Part shown: positions 12,554 through 26,080 of the stretch, one piece after another
How positions within the stretch are numbered: the first letter of the stretch is position 1
How the letters are laid out: every line of letters starts with the position of its first letter
Assembly (NCBI GenBank): GCA_035048495.1
Contig: JASUTR010000244.1
Location: 62,001-126,000, forward strand
Source: Euptelea pleiosperma
Lineage: Eukaryota > Streptophyta > Magnoliopsida > Ranunculales > Eupteleaceae
Length of the DNA stretch: 64,000 nt
Reading direction: 5' to 3'
The notes under the pieces: model-generated
Seen by the model: the letters and a program-made list of their open reading frames with translations, nothing else
The model's database searches: none
Told to the model about the DNA's origin: nothing
Position numbers and translations under genes: made by a program

Positions 12554-14254
12554 GAAACATGTTAGCTCCATCCGTGCGTCAACGTCTCAAATTGGACTCA
12601 GTTTGTGTGTTACATTCAGAAGCCTATAAGTTGTGACTTTTTCGCAACCGGACCTCGTAATTGGACTCATACTCTTCCATTACTATTGTTTCAACACATT
12701 TGAAGTGTTGGAACAAGATTAGGAGCAGTCGAAACAAGTTGGTCCATCCGTGCGTCAATGTCATTAATTGAACTAAGTTTGTGTGTTACATTCAGAAGCC
12801 TATAACTTGTAACTTTTTCGCAATCGGACCTCGTAATTGGACACAAACTCTTCTATTACTACTGTTTCAACACATTTAAAGTGTTGGAACAAGATTCGGG
12901 ACAGTCGAAACAAGTTAGCTCCATCCGTGCGTCAACGTCTCAAATTGGACTCAGTTTGTGTGTTACATTCAGAAGCCTATAACTTGTGACTTTTTCGCAA
13001 CCGGACCTCGTAATTGGACTCAAACTCTTCCATTACTATTGTTTCAACACATTTGAAGTGTTGGAACAAGATTCGGGGCAGTCGAAACAAGTTAGCTCCA
13101 TCCGGGCGTCAATTTCTTTAATTGGACTCAGTTTGTGTGTTACATTCTGAAGCCTATAACTTGTGACTTTTTCGCAACCGGACATCTTAATTAGACTCGA
13201 ATTCTTCCATTACTATTGTTTCAACATATTTGAAGTGTTGGAACAAGATTCGGGGCAGTCGAAGCAACTTAGCTCCATCCGTGCGTCAATGTGTTTAATT
13301 GGACTCAGTTTGTGTGTTACATTCCGAAGCCTATAACTTGTGACTTTTTCGCAACCGGACCTTATAATTGGACTCAAACTCTTCCATTACTATTGTTTCA
13401 ACACATTTGAATGTTGGAACAAGATTCGGGACAGTCGAAACATGTTAGCTCTATTCGTGCGTCAACGTCTCAAATTGGATTCAGTTTGTGTGTTACATTC
13501 CGAAGCCTATAACTTGTGACTTTTTCGCAACCGGACCTCGTAATTGGACTCAAACTCTTCCATTACTATTGTTTCAACACATTTGAAGTGTTGGAACAAG
13601 ATTCGTGACACTCCAAACAAGTTAGGTCCATCCGTGCGTCAACGTCTCAAAATGGACTCAGTTTGTGTGTTACATTCCGAAGCCTATAAATTGTGACTTT
13701 GTCGCAACCGGACCTCATAATTTTACTCAAACTCTTTCATTACTATTGTTTAAAAACATTTCAAGTGTTAGAACAAGATTCGGGACAGTCGAAACAAATT
13801 AGCTCCATCCGTGCGTCAACGTCACAAATTCGGCTCAGTTTGTGCGTTACATTCCGAAGCCTATAACTTGTGACTTTTTCGCAACCGGACCTCGTAATCA
13901 GACTCATACTCTTCCATTACTATTGTTTCAACACATTTGAAGTGTTGGAACAAGATTAGGAGCAGTCGAAACAAGTTGGCTCCATCCGTGCGTCAATGTC
14001 ATTAATTGGACTAAGTTTGTGTGTTACATTCAGAAGCCTATAACTTGTAATTTTTTCGCAATCGGACCTCGTAATTGGACACAAACTCTTCCATTACTAT
14101 TGGTTCAACACATTTGAAGTGTTGGAACAAGATTCGGGACAGTCGAAATAAGTTAGCTCCATCCGTGCGTCAACGTCTCAAATTGGACTCAGTTTGTGTG
14201 TTACATTCCGAAGCCTATAACTTGTGACTTTTTCGCAACCGGACCTCGTAATTG
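12553..14254 (+). repeat. Third repeat copy lacking the inner 4-monomer duplication; partner of 1-1,700
   Basis: After h'', m and l at about 12,030-12,552 the order goes straight a, b, c, d, e, f, g, h, b, c'. The inner m-l-a-b repeat is therefore single here, and the distance between marker a copies is 1,946 bp (11 monomers) from 10,607. This segment matches the left end of the window at a 12,552-bp offset. A 1-bp deletion at about 12,741 and an A in GTAATCAGACTC near 13,896 distinguish it from that partner. Confidence 0.82.
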
Positions 14255-16411
14255 GGCTCAAACTCTTCCATTTTATTTTTTCAACACATTTGAAGTATTA
14301 GAAGAAGATTCGGGACAGGCGGAACAAGTTTGCTCTATTCGTTCGTCAATATTTATAATTGGAATCAGTTTGTGTTTTTCATTCGTAAGCCTATAATTAT
14401 TGACTTTTTCGCAATCGGACCACGTAATTGGACTCAAACTCCTCCATTACTATTGTTTCAACAGATTTGAAGTGTTGGAAAAAGATTCGGACAGTCGAAA
14501 CAAGTTAGCTCCATCCGTTCGTCAACGTCTCAAATTGGACACAGTTTGTGTTCCATTCCGAAGTATATAACTTGTGACTTTTTCGCAACCGGACCTTATA
14601 ATTAGACTCAAACTCTTCCATTACTATTGTTTCAACAGATTTGAAGTGTTGGAACAATATTTGGGACAGTCGAAACAAGTTAGCTCCATCCGTGCGTCAA
14701 CGTCTCAAATTGGACTCAGTTTGTGTGTTACATTCTGAAGCCTATAATTTATGACTTTTTCGCAACCGGACCTCGTAATTAAACTCGAATTCTTCCATTA
14801 CTATTGTTTCAACACATTTGCAGTGTTGGAACAAGATTCGGGGCAGTCGAAACAAGTTAGCTCCATCCGTGCGTCAATGTGTTTAATTGGACTCAGTTTG
14901 TGTGTTACATTCCGAAGCCTATAACTTGTGACTTTTTCACAACCGGACCTCATAATTGGACTCAAACTCTTCCATTACTATTGTTTCAACACATTTGAAT
15001 GTTGGAACAAGATTCGGGATAGTCGAAACATGTTAGCTCCATTCGTGCGTCAACGTCTCAAATTGGATTCAGTTTGTGTGTTACATTCCGAAGCCTATAA
15101 CTTGTGACTTTTTCGCAACCGGACCTCGTAATTGGACTCAAACTCTTCCATTACTATTGTTTCAACACATTTGAAGTGTTGGAACAAGATTCGGGGCAGT
15201 CGAAACAAGTTAGCTCCATCCAGGCGTCAATTTCTTTAATTGGACTCAGTTTGTGTGTTACATTCTGAAGCCTATAACTTGTGACTTTTTCGCAACCGGA
15301 CATCTTAATTAGACTCGAATTCTTCCATTACTATTGTTTCAACATATTTGAAGTGTTAGAACAAGATTCGGGGCAGTCGAAGCAACTTAGCTCCATCCGT
15401 GCGTCAATGTGTTTAATTGGACTCAGTTTGTGTGTTACATTGCGAAGCCTATAACTTGTGACTTTTTCGCAACCGGACCTTATAATTGGACTCAAACTCT
15501 TCCATTACTATTGTTTCAACACATTTGAATGTTGGAACAAGATTCGGGACAGTCGAAACATGTTAGCTCTATTCGTGCGTCAACGTCTCAAATTGGATTC
15601 AGTTTGTGTGTTACATTCCGAAGCCTATAACTTGTGACTTTTTCGCAACCGGACCTCGTAATTGGACTCAAACTCTTCCATTACTATTGTTTAAACACAT
15701 TTGAAGTGTTGGAACAAGATTCGTGACAGTCGAAACAAGTTAGGTCCATCCGTGCGTCAACGTCTCAAAATGGACTCAGTTTGTGTGTTACATTCCGAAG
15801 CCTATAAATTGTGACTTTGTCGCAACCGGACCTCATAATTTTACTCAAACTCTTCCATTACTATTGTTTCAAAACATTTCAAGTGTTGGAACAAGATTCG
15901 GGACAGTCGAAACAAATTAGCTCCATCCGTGCGTCAACGTCACAAATTCGGCTCAGTTTGTGAGTTACATTCCGAAGCCTATAACTTGTGACTTTTTCGC
16001 AACCGGACCTCGTAATCAGACTCATACTCTTCCATTACTATTGTTTCAACACATTTGAAGTGTTGGAACAAGATTAGGAGCAGTCGAAACAAGTTGGCTC
16101 CATCCGTGCGTCAATGTCATTAATTGGACTAAGTTTGTGTGTTACATTCAGAAGCCTATAACTTGTAATTTTTTCGCAATCGGACCTCGTAATTGGACAC
16201 AAACTCTTCCATTACTATTGGTTCAACACATTTGAACTGTTGGAACAAGATTCGGGACAGTCGAAATAAGTTAGCTCCATCCGTGCGTCAACGTCTCAAA
16301 TTGGACTCAGTTTGTGTGTTACATTCCGAAGCCTATAACTTGTGACTTTTTCGCAACCGGACCTCGTAATTGGAATCAAACTCTTCCATTATTATTTTTT
16401 CAACACATTTG
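14254..16411 (+). repeat. 12-monomer repeat containing divergent type D
   Basis: The order is D, i, j, k, f', d, e, f, g, h, b, c', then D again. The type D anchor GAAGTATTAGAAGAAG lies at 14,292 and 16,411, 2,119 bp apart (12 x 177 = 2,124, less small deletions). The first D here reads CTTCCATTTTATTTTTTC, a variant not seen in the other D copies. The block i, j, k, f', d, e is shared with the 14-monomer repeat at 2,230-5,975, so the two repeats share ancestry. Confidence 0.8.
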
Positions 16412-19400
16412 AAGTATTAGAAGAAGATTTGGGACAGGCGGAACAAGTTTGCTCTATTCGTTCGTCAATATTTCTAATTGGAATCAGTTTGTGTTTTTCA
16501 TTCGTAAGCCTATAATTATTGACTTTTTCGCAATCGGACCACGTAATTGGACTCAAACTCCTCCATTACTATTGTTTCAACAGATTTGAAGTGTTGGAAC
16601 AAGATTCGGACAGTCGAAACAAGTTAGCTTCATCCGTTCGTCAACGTCTCAAATTGGACACAGTTTGTGTTCCATTCCGAAGTACATAACTTGTGACTTT
16701 TTCGCAACCGGACCTTATAATTAGACTAAAACTCTTCCATTACTATTGTTTCAACAGATTTGAAGTGTTGGAACAAGATTCGTGACAGTCGAAACAAGTT
16801 AGGTCCATCCGTGCGTCAATCTCTCAAAATGGACTCAGTTTGTGTGTTACATTCCGAAGCCTATAAATTGTGACTTTGTCGCAACCGGACCTCATAATTT
16901 TACTCAAACTCTTCCATTACTATTGTTTCAAAACATTTCAAGTGTTGGAACAAGATTCGGGACAGTCGAAACAAATTAGCTCCATCCGTGCGTCAACGTC
17001 ACAAATTGGGCTCAGTTTGTGTGTTACATTCCGAAGCCTATAAATTGTGACTTTGTCGCAACCGGACCTCATAATTTTACTCAAACTCTTCCATTACTAT
17101 TGTTTCAAAACATTTGAAGCGTTGGAACAAGATTCGGGTCAGTCAAAACAAATTAGCTCCATCCGTGCGTCAACGTCACAAATTGGGCTCAGTTTGTAAG
17201 ATACATTCCGAAGCCTATAACTTGTGACTTTTTCGCAACCGGACCTCGTAATTGGACTCAAACTCTTCCATTACTATTGTTTCAACACATTTAAAGTGTT
17301 GGAACAAGATTCGGGACAGTCGAAACAAGTTAGCTCCATCCGTGCATCAACGTCTCAAATTGGACTCAGTTTGTGAGTTACATTCCGAAGCCTATAACTT
17401 GTGACTTTTTCGCAATCGGACCTCGTAATTGGACTCAAACTCTTCCATTACTATTGTTTCAACACATTTAAAGTGTTGGAACAAGATTCGGGACAGTCGA
17501 AACAAGTTAGCTCCATCCGTGCGTCAATGTCTCAAATTGGACTCAGTTTGTGTGTTACATTCCGAAGCCTATAACTTGTGACTTTTTCGCAACCGGACCT
17601 CATAATTGGACTCAAACTCTTCCATTACTATTGTTTCAACACATTTGAAGTGTTGAAACAAGATTCGGGACAGTCGAAACATGTTAGCTCCATCCGTGCG
17701 TCAACGTCTCAAATTGGACTCAGTTTGTGTGTTACATTCAGAAGCCTATAAGTTGTGACTTTTTCGCAACCGGACCTCGTAATTGGACTCATACTCTTCC
17801 ATTACTATTGTTTCAACACATTTGAAGTGTTGGAACAAGATTAGGAGCAGTCGAAACAAGTTGGCTCCATCCGTGCGTCAATGTCATTAATTGGACTAAG
17901 TTTGTGTGTTACATTCAGAAGCCTATAACTTGTAACTTTTTCGCAATCGGACCTCGTAATTGGACACAAACTCTTCTATTACTATTGTTTCATCACATTT
18001 AAAGTGTTGGAACAAGATTCGGGACAGTCGAAACAAGTTAGCTCCATCCGTGCGTCAACGTCTCAAATTGGACTCAGTTTGTGTGTTACATTCAGAAGCC
18101 TATAACTTGTGACTTTTTCGCAACCGGACCTCGTAATTGGACTCAAACTCTTCCATTACTATTGTTTCAACACATTTGAAGTGTTGGAACAAGATTCGGG
18201 GCAGTCGAAACAAGTTAGCTCCATCCGGGCGTCAATTTCTTTAATTGGACTCAGTTTGTGTGTTACATTCTGAAGCCTATAACTTGTGACTTTTTCGCAA
18301 CCGGACATCTTAATTAGATTCGAATTCTTCCATTACTATTGTTTCAGCATATTTGAAGTGCTGGAACAAGATTCGGGGCAGTCGAAGCAACTTAGCTCCA
18401 TCCGTGCGTCAATGTGTTTAATTGGACTCAGTTTGTGTGTTACATTCCGAAGCCTATAACTTGTGACTTTTTCGCAACCGGACCTTATAATTGGACTCAA
18501 ACTCTTCCATTACTATTGTTTCAACACATTTGAATGTTGGAACAAGATTCGGGACAGTCGAAACATGTTAGCTCTATTCGTGCGTCAACGTCTCAAATTG
18601 GATTCAGTTTGTGTGTTACATTCCGAAGCCTATAACTTGTGACTTTTTCACAACCGGACCTCGTAATTGGACTCAAACTCTTCCATTACTATTGTTTCAA
18701 CACATTTGAAGTGTTGGAACAAGATTCGTGACAGTCGAAACAAGTTAGGTCCATCCGTGCGTCAACGTCTCATAATGGACTCAGTTTGTGTGTTACATTC
18801 CGAAGCCTATAAATTGTGACTTTATCGCAACCGGACCTCATAATTTTACTCAAACTCTTCCATTACTATTGTTTCAAAACATTTCAAGTGTTGGAACAAG
18901 ATTCGGGACAGTCGAAACAAATTAGCTCCATCCGTGCGTCAACGTCACAAATTCGGCTCAGTTTGTGAGTTACATTCCGAAGCCTATAACTTGTGACTTT
19001 TTCGCAACCGGACCTCGTAATCGGACTCATACTCTTCCATTACTATTGTTTCAACACATTTGAAGTGTTGGAACAAGATTAGGAGCAGTCGAAACAAGTT
19101 GGCTCCATCCGTGCGTCAATGTCATTAATTGGACTAAGTTTGTGTGTTACATTCAGAAGCCTATAACTTGTAATTTTTTCGCAATCGGACCTCGTAATTG
19201 GACACAAACTCTTCCATTACTATTGGTTCAACACATTTGAAGTGTTGGAACAAGATTCGGGACAGTCGAAATAAGTTAGCTCCATCCGTGCGTCAACGTC
19301 TCAAATTGGACTCAGTTTGTGTGTTACATTCCGAAGCCTATAACTTGTGACTTTTTCGCAACCGGACCTCGTAATTGGACTCAAACTCTTCCATTACTAT

Positions 19401-19750
19401 TGTTTCAACACATTTGAAGTGTTGGAAAAAGATTCGGGGCAGTCGAAACAAGTTAGCTCCATCCAGGCGTCAATTTCTTTAATTGGACTCAGTTTGTGTG
19501 TTACATTCTGAAGCCTATAACTTGTGACTTTTTCGCAACCGGACATCTTAATTAGACTCGAATTCTTCCATTACTATTGTTTCAACATATTTGAAGTGTT
19601 AGAACAAGATTCGGGGCAGTCGAAGCAACTTAGCTCCATTCGTGCGTCAATGTGTTTAATTGGACTCAGTTTGTGTGTTACATTCCGAAGCCTATAACTT
19701 GTGACTTTTTCGCAACCGGACCTTATAATTGGACTCAAACTCTTCCATTA

Positions 19751-19758
19751 CTATCTAT
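19751..19758 (+). repeat. Private 4-bp duplication CTATCTAT
   Basis: ACTATCTATTGTTTC replaces ACTATTGTTTC in one e monomer. It is a simple slippage event confined to this copy, so it came after the surrounding 7-monomer tandem formed. Confidence 0.85.
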
Positions 19759-20739
19759 TGTTTCAACACATTTGAATGTTGGAACAAGATTCGGGACAGT
19801 CGAAACATGTTAGCTCTATTCGTGCGTCAACGTCTCAAATTGGATTCAGTTTGTGTGTTACATTCCGAAGCCTATAACTTGTGACTTTTTCACAACCGGA
19901 CCTCGTAATTGGACTCAAACTCTTCCATTACTATTGTTTCAACACATTTGAAGTGTTGGAACAAGATTCGTGACAGTCGAAACAAGTTAGGTCCATCCGT
20001 GCGTCAACGTCTCATAATGGACTCAGTTTGTGTGTTACATTCCGAAGCCTATAAATTGTGACTTTATCGCAACCGGACCTCATAATTTTACTCAAACTCT
20101 TCCATTACTATTGTTTCAAAACATTTCAAGTGTTGGAACAAGATTCGGGACAGTCGAAACAAATTAGCTCCATCCGTGCGTCAACGTCACAAATTCGGCT
20201 CAGTTTGTGAGTTACATTCCGAAGCCTATAACTTGTGACTTTTTCGCAACCGGACCTCGTAATCGGACTCATACTCTTCCATTACTAATGTTTCAACACA
20301 TTTGAAGTGTTGGAACAAGATTAGGAGCAGTCGAAACAAGTTGGCTCCATCCGTGCGTCAATGTCATTAATTGGACTAAGTTTGTGTGTTACATTCAGAA
20401 GCCTATAACTTGTAATTTTTTCGCAATCGGACCTCGTAATTGGACACAAACTCTTCCATTACTATTGGTTCAACACATTTGAAGTGTTGGAACAAGATTC
20501 GGGACAGTCGAAATAAGTTAGCTCCATCCGTGCGTCAACGTCTCAAATTGGACTCAGTTTGTGTGTTACATTCCGAAGCTTATAACTTGTGACTTTTTCG
20601 CAACCGGACCTCATAATTGGACTCAAACTCTTCCATTACTATTTTTTCAACACATTTGAAGTGTTGAAACAAGATTCGGGACAGTCGAAACATGTTAGCT
20701 CCATCCGTGCGTCAACGTCTCAAATTTGACTCAGTTTAT

Positions 20740-20740
<1 letters not shown>

Positions 20741-20770
<30 letters not shown>
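20741..20770 (+). repeat. Poly-T tract 1 (T30)
   Basis: A run of 30 T replaces the middle of a type a monomer: CTCAGTTTATG, then T30, then GGGATTTGTAACTTTTTC. The usual TGTTACATTCCGAAGCC region is gone. This monomer is about 189 bp (20,686-20,874). Its flanks differ from the other three tracts (TTTATG and TTTGTAAC instead of TTTGTG and TTTGTGAC), so it is the most diverged copy. Confidence 0.93.
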
Positions 20771-20771
<1 letters not shown>

Positions 20772-20846
20772 GGATTTGTAACTTTTTCGCAACCGGACCT
20801 CGTAATTGGACTCAAACTCTTCCATTATTATTTTTTCAACACATTT

Positions 20847-23800
20847 GAAGTATTAGAAGAAGATTCGGGACAGGCGGAACAAGTTTGCTCTATTCGTTCG
20901 TCAATATTTCTAATTGGAATCAGTTTGTGTTTTTCATTCGTAAGCCTATAATTATTGACTTTTTCGCAATCGGACCACGTAATTGGACTCAAACTCCTCC
21001 ATTACTATTGTTTCAACAGATTTGAAGTGTTGGAACAAGATTCGGACAGTCGAAACAAGTTAGCTCCATCCGTTCGTCAACGTCTCAAATTGGACACATT
21101 TTGTGTTCCATTCCGAAGTATATAACTTGTGACTTTTTCGCAACCGGACCTTATAATTAGACTCAAACTCTTCCATTACTATTGTTTCAACAGATTTGAA
21201 GTGTTGGAACAATATTTGGGACAGTCGAAACAAGTTAGCTCCATCCGTGCGTCAACGTCTCAAATTGGACTTAGTTTGTGTGTTACATTCTGAAGCCTAT
21301 AATTTATGACTTTTTCGCAACCGGACCTCGTAATTAAACTCGAATTCTTCCATTACTATTGTTTCAACACATTTGCAGTGTTGGAACAAGATTCGGGGCA
21401 GTCGAAACAAGTTAGCTCCATCCGTGCGTCAATGTGTTTAATTGGACTCAGTTTGTGAGTTACATTCCGAAGCCTATAACTTGTGACTTTTTCACAATCG
21501 GACCTCATAATTGGACTCAAACTCTTCCATTACTATTGTTTCAACACATTTGAATGTTGGAACAAGATTCGGGATAGTCGAAACATGTTAGCTCCATTCG
21601 TGCGTCAACGTCTCAAATTGGATTCAGTTTGTGTGTTACATTCCGAAGCCTATAACTTGTGACTTTTTCGCAACCGGACCTCGTAATTGGACTCAAACTC
21701 TTCTATTACTATTGTTTCAACACATTTGAAGTGTTGGAACAAGATTCGTGACAGTCGAAACAAGTTAGGTCCATCCATGCGTCAATGTCTCAAAATGGAC
21801 TCAGTTTGTGTGTTACATTCCGAAGCCTATAAATTGTGACTTTGTCGCAACCGGACCTCATAATTTTACTCAAACTCTTCCATTACTATTGTTTCAAAAC
21901 ATTTCAAGTGTTGGAACAAGATTCGGGACAGTCGAAACAAATTAGCTCCATCCGTGCGTCAACGTCACAAATTGGGCTCAGTTTGTGTGTTACATTCCGA
22001 AGCCTATAAATTGTGACTTTGTCGCAACCGGACCTCATAATTTTACTCAAACTCTTCCATTACTATTGTTTCAAAACATTTGAAGCGTTGGAACAAGATT
22101 CGGGTCAGTCAAAACAAATTAGCTCCATCCGTGCGTCAACGTCACAAATTGGGCTCAGTTTGTGAGATACATTCCGAAGCCTATAACTTGTGACTTTTTC
22201 GCAACCGGACCTCGTAATTGGACTCAAACTCTTCCATTACTATTGTTTCAACACATTTAAATTGTTGGAACAAGATTCGGGATAGTCGAAACAAGTTAGC
22301 TCCATCCGTGCGTCAACGTCTCAAATTGGACTCAGTTTGTGAGTTACATTCCGAAGCCTATAACTTGTGACTTTTTCGCAATCGGACCTCGTAATTGGAC
22401 TCAAACTCTTCCATTACTATTGTTTCAACACATTTAAAGTGTTGGAAAAAGATTCGGGACAGTCGAAACAAGTTAGCTCCATCCGTGCGTCAATGTCTCA
22501 AATTGGACTCAGTTTTTGTGTTACATTCCGAAGCCTATAACTTGTGACTTTTTCGCAACCGGACCTCATAATTGGACTCAAACTCTTCCATTACTATTGT
22601 TTCAACACATTTGAAGTGTTGAAACAAGATTCGGGACAGTCGAAACATGTTAGCTCCATCCGTGCGTCAACGTCTCAAATTGGACTCAGTTTGTGTGTTA
22701 CATTCAGAAGCCTATAAGTTGTGACTTTTTCGCAACCGGACCTCGTAATTGGACTCATACTCTTCCATTACTATTGTTTCAACACATTTGAAGTGTTGGA
22801 ACAAGATTAGGAGCAGTCGAAACAAGTTGGCTCCATCCGTACGTCAATGTCATTAATTGGACTAAGTTTGTGTGTTACATTCAGAAGCCTATAACTTGTA
22901 ACTTTTTTGCAATCGGACCTCGTAATTGGACACAAACTCTTCTATTACTATTGTTTCAACACATTTAAAGTGTTGGAACAACATTCGGGACAGTCGAAAC
23001 AAGTTAGCTCCATCCGTGCGTCAACGTCTCAAATTGGACTCAGTTTGTGTGTTACATTTAGAAGCCTATAACTTGTGACTTTTTCGCAACCGGACCTCGT
23101 AATTGGACTCAAACTCTTCCATTACTATTGTTTCAACACATTTGAAGTGTTGGAACAAGATTCGGGGCAGTCGAAACAAGTTAGCTCCATCCGGGCGTCA
23201 ATTTCTTTAATTGGACTCAGTTTGTGTGTTACATTCTGAAGCCTATAACTTGTGACTTTTTCGCAACCGGACATCTTAATTAGACTCGAATTCTTCCATT
23301 ACTATTGTTTCAACATATTTGAAGTGTTGGAACAAGATTCGGGGCAGTCGAAGCAACTTAGCTCCATCCGTGCGTCAATGTGTTTAATTGGACTCAGTTT
23401 GTGTGTTACATTCCGAAGCCTATAACTTGTGACTTTTTCGCAACCGGACCTTATAATTGGACTCAAACTCTTCCATTACTATTGTTTCAACACATTTGAA
23501 TGTTGGAACAAGATTCGGGACAGTCGAAACATGTAAGCTCTATTCGTGCGTCAACGTCTCAAATTGGATTCAGTTTGTGTGTTACATTTCGAAGCCTATA
23601 ACTTGTGACTTTTTCGCAACCGGACTTCGTAATTGGACTAAAACTCTTCCATTACTATTGTTTCAACACATTTGAAGTGTTGGAACAAGATTCGTGACAG
23701 TCGAAACAAGTTAGGTCCATCCGTGCGTCAACGTCTCAAAATGGACTCAGTTTGTGTGTTACATTCCGAAGCCTATAAATTGTGACTTTGTCGCAACCGG

Positions 23801-24230
23801 ACCTCATAATTTTACTCAAACTCTTCCATTACTATTGTTTCAAAACATTTCAAGTGTTGGAACAAGATTCGGGACAGTCGAAACAAATTAGCTCCATCCG
23901 TGCGTCAACGTCACAAATTCGGCTCAGTTTGTGAGTTACATTCCGAAGCCTATAACTTGTGACTTTTTCGCAACCGGACCTCGTAATCGGACTCATACTC
24001 TTCCATTACTATTGTTTCAACACATTTGAAGTGTTGGAACAAGATTAGGAGCAGTCGAAACAAGTTGGCTCCATCCGTGCGTCAATGTCATTAATTGGAC
24101 TAAGTTTGTGTGTTACATTCAGAAGCCTATAACTTGTAATTTTTTCGCAATCGGACCTCGTAATTGGACACAAACTCTTCCATTACTATTGGTTCAACAC
24201 ATTTGAAGTGTTGGAACAAGATTCGGGACA
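20847..24230 (+). repeat. 20-monomer segment between type D copies
   Basis: The order is D, i, j, k, f', g, h, h'', m, l, a, b, c, d, e, f, g, h, b, c'. D anchors lie at 20,847 and 24,382, 3,535 bp apart (20 monomers). The second half, h'' to c', repeats the order of 17,150-19,450. The k copy here has GTGAGTTAC and CACAATCGG in place of GTGTGTTAC and CACAACCGG. No non-satellite sequence was found. Confidence 0.75.
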
Positions 24231-26052
24231 GTCGAAATAAGTGAGCTCCATCCATGCGTCAACGTCTCAAATTGGACTCAGTTTGTGTGTTACATTCCGA
24301 AGCCTATAACTTGTGACTTTTTCGCAACCGGACCTCGTAATTGGACTCAAACTCTTCCATTATTATTTTCTCAACACATTTGAAGTATTAGAAGAAGATT
24401 CGGGACAGGCGGAACAAGTTTGCTCTATTCGTTCGTCTATATTTATAATTGGAATCAGTTTTTGTTTTTCATTCGTAAGCCTATAATTATTGACTTTTTC
24501 GCAATCGGACCACGTAATTGGACTCAAACTCCTCCATTACTATTGTTTCAACAGATTTGAAGTGTTGGAAAAAGATTCGGACAGTCGAAACAAGTTAGCT
24601 CCATCCGTTCGTCAACGTCTCAAATTGGACACAGTTTGTGTTCCTTTCCGAAGTATATAACTTGTGACTTTTTCGCAACCGGACCTTATAATTAGACTCA
24701 AACTCTTCCATTACTATTGTTTCTACAGATTTGAAGTGTTGGAACAATATTTGGGACAGTCGAAACAAGTTAGCTCCATCCGTGCGTCAACGTCTCAAAT
24801 TGGACTCGGTTTGTGTGTTACATTCTGAAGCCTATAATTTATGACTTTTTCGCAACCGGACCTCGTAATTAAACTCGAATTCTTCCATTACTATTGTTTC
24901 AACACATTTGCAGTGTTGGAACAAGATTCGGGGCAGTCGAAACAAGTTAGCTCCATCCGTGCGTCAATGTGTTTAATTGGACTCAGTTTGTGTGTTACAT
25001 TCCGAAGCCTATAACTTGTGACTTTTTCACAACCGGACCTCATAATTGGACTCAAACTCTTCCATTACTATTGTTTCAACACATTTGAATGTTGGAACAA
25101 GATTCGGGATAGTCGAAACATGTTAGCTCCATTCGTGCGTCAACGTCTCAAATTGGATTCAGTTTGTGTGTTACATTCCGAAGCCTATAACTTGTGACTT
25201 TTTCGCAACCGGACCTCGTAATTGGACTCAAACTCTTCCATTACTATTTTTTCAACACATTTAAAGTGTTCGAACAAGATTCGGGACAGTCGAAACAAGT
25301 TAGCTCCATCCGTGCGTCAACGTCTCAAATTGGACTCAGTTTGTGTGTTACATTCAGAATCCTATAACTTGTGACTTTTTCGCAACCGGACCTCGTATTT
25401 GGACTCAAACTCTTACATTACTATTGTTTCAACACATTTGAAGTGTTGGAAGAAGATTCGGGGCAGTCGAAACAAGTTAGCTCCATCCGGGCGTCAATTT
25501 CTTTAATTGGACTCAGTTTGTGTGTTACATTCTGAAGCGTATAACTTGTGACTTTTTCGCAACCGGACATCGTAATTAGACTCGAATTCATCAATTACTA
25601 TTGTTTCAACATATTTGAAGTGTTGGAACAAGATTCGGGGCAGTCGAAGCAAGTTAGCTCCATCCGTGCGTCAATGTGTTTAATTGGACTCAGTTTGTGT
25701 GTTACATTCTGAAGCCTATAACTTGTGACTTTTTCGCAACCGGACCTCATAATTGGACTCAAACTCTTCCATTACTATTGTTTCAACACATTTGAATGTT
25801 GGAACAAGATTCGGGATAGTCGAAACATGTTAGCTCCATTCGTGCGTCAACGTCTCAAATTGGATTCAGTTTGTGTGTTACATTCCGAATCCTATAACTT
25901 GTGACTTTTTCGCAACCGGACCTCATAATTGGACTCAAACTCTTCCATTACTATTTTTTCAACACATTTGAAGTGTTGAAACAAGATTCGGGACAGTCGA
26001 AACATGTTAGCTCCATCCGTGCGTCAACGTCTCAAATTTGACTCAGTTTGTG

Positions 26053-26080
26053 TTTTTTTTTTTTTTTTTTTTTTTTTTTT
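26053..26080 (+). repeat. Poly-T tract 2 (T28)
   Basis: Twenty-eight T lie between GTTTGTG and GGGATTTGTGAC, in the monomer just before the type D copy anchored at 26,157. The tract plus GGGAT takes the place of 23 bases of ordinary monomer, a net gain of 10 bp. It is the counterpart of tract 3 in the mega-unit. Confidence 0.93.

Larger units (their letters stand above)
16411..20847 (+). repeat. 25-monomer segment between two type D copies, with a 7-monomer tandem
   Basis: The order is D, i, g, h, h'', m, l, a, b, c, d, e, f, g, h, b, c', d, e, f, g, h, b, c', l, a with poly-T, then D. The h'' marker (TAAGATACATTCC) is at 17,197. The run b, c', d, e, f, g, h is repeated once in tandem at about 19,094-20,510 (seven monomers, about 1.24 kb). 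A 4-bp duplication CTATCTATTG occurs once, at 19,751, and nowhere else I saw. The step between D anchors is 4,436 bp, 11 bp over 25 monomers, which the poly-T tract and the 4-bp insertion explain. Confidence 0.75.

Noticed and set aside
20741..20770. Poly-T as an RNA polymerase III terminator or a polyadenylation relic of a local gene
   Set aside because: No A and B box promoter or transcribed unit is seen beside it, and both sides are satellite in register. Only an old insertion or slippage origin remains possible.
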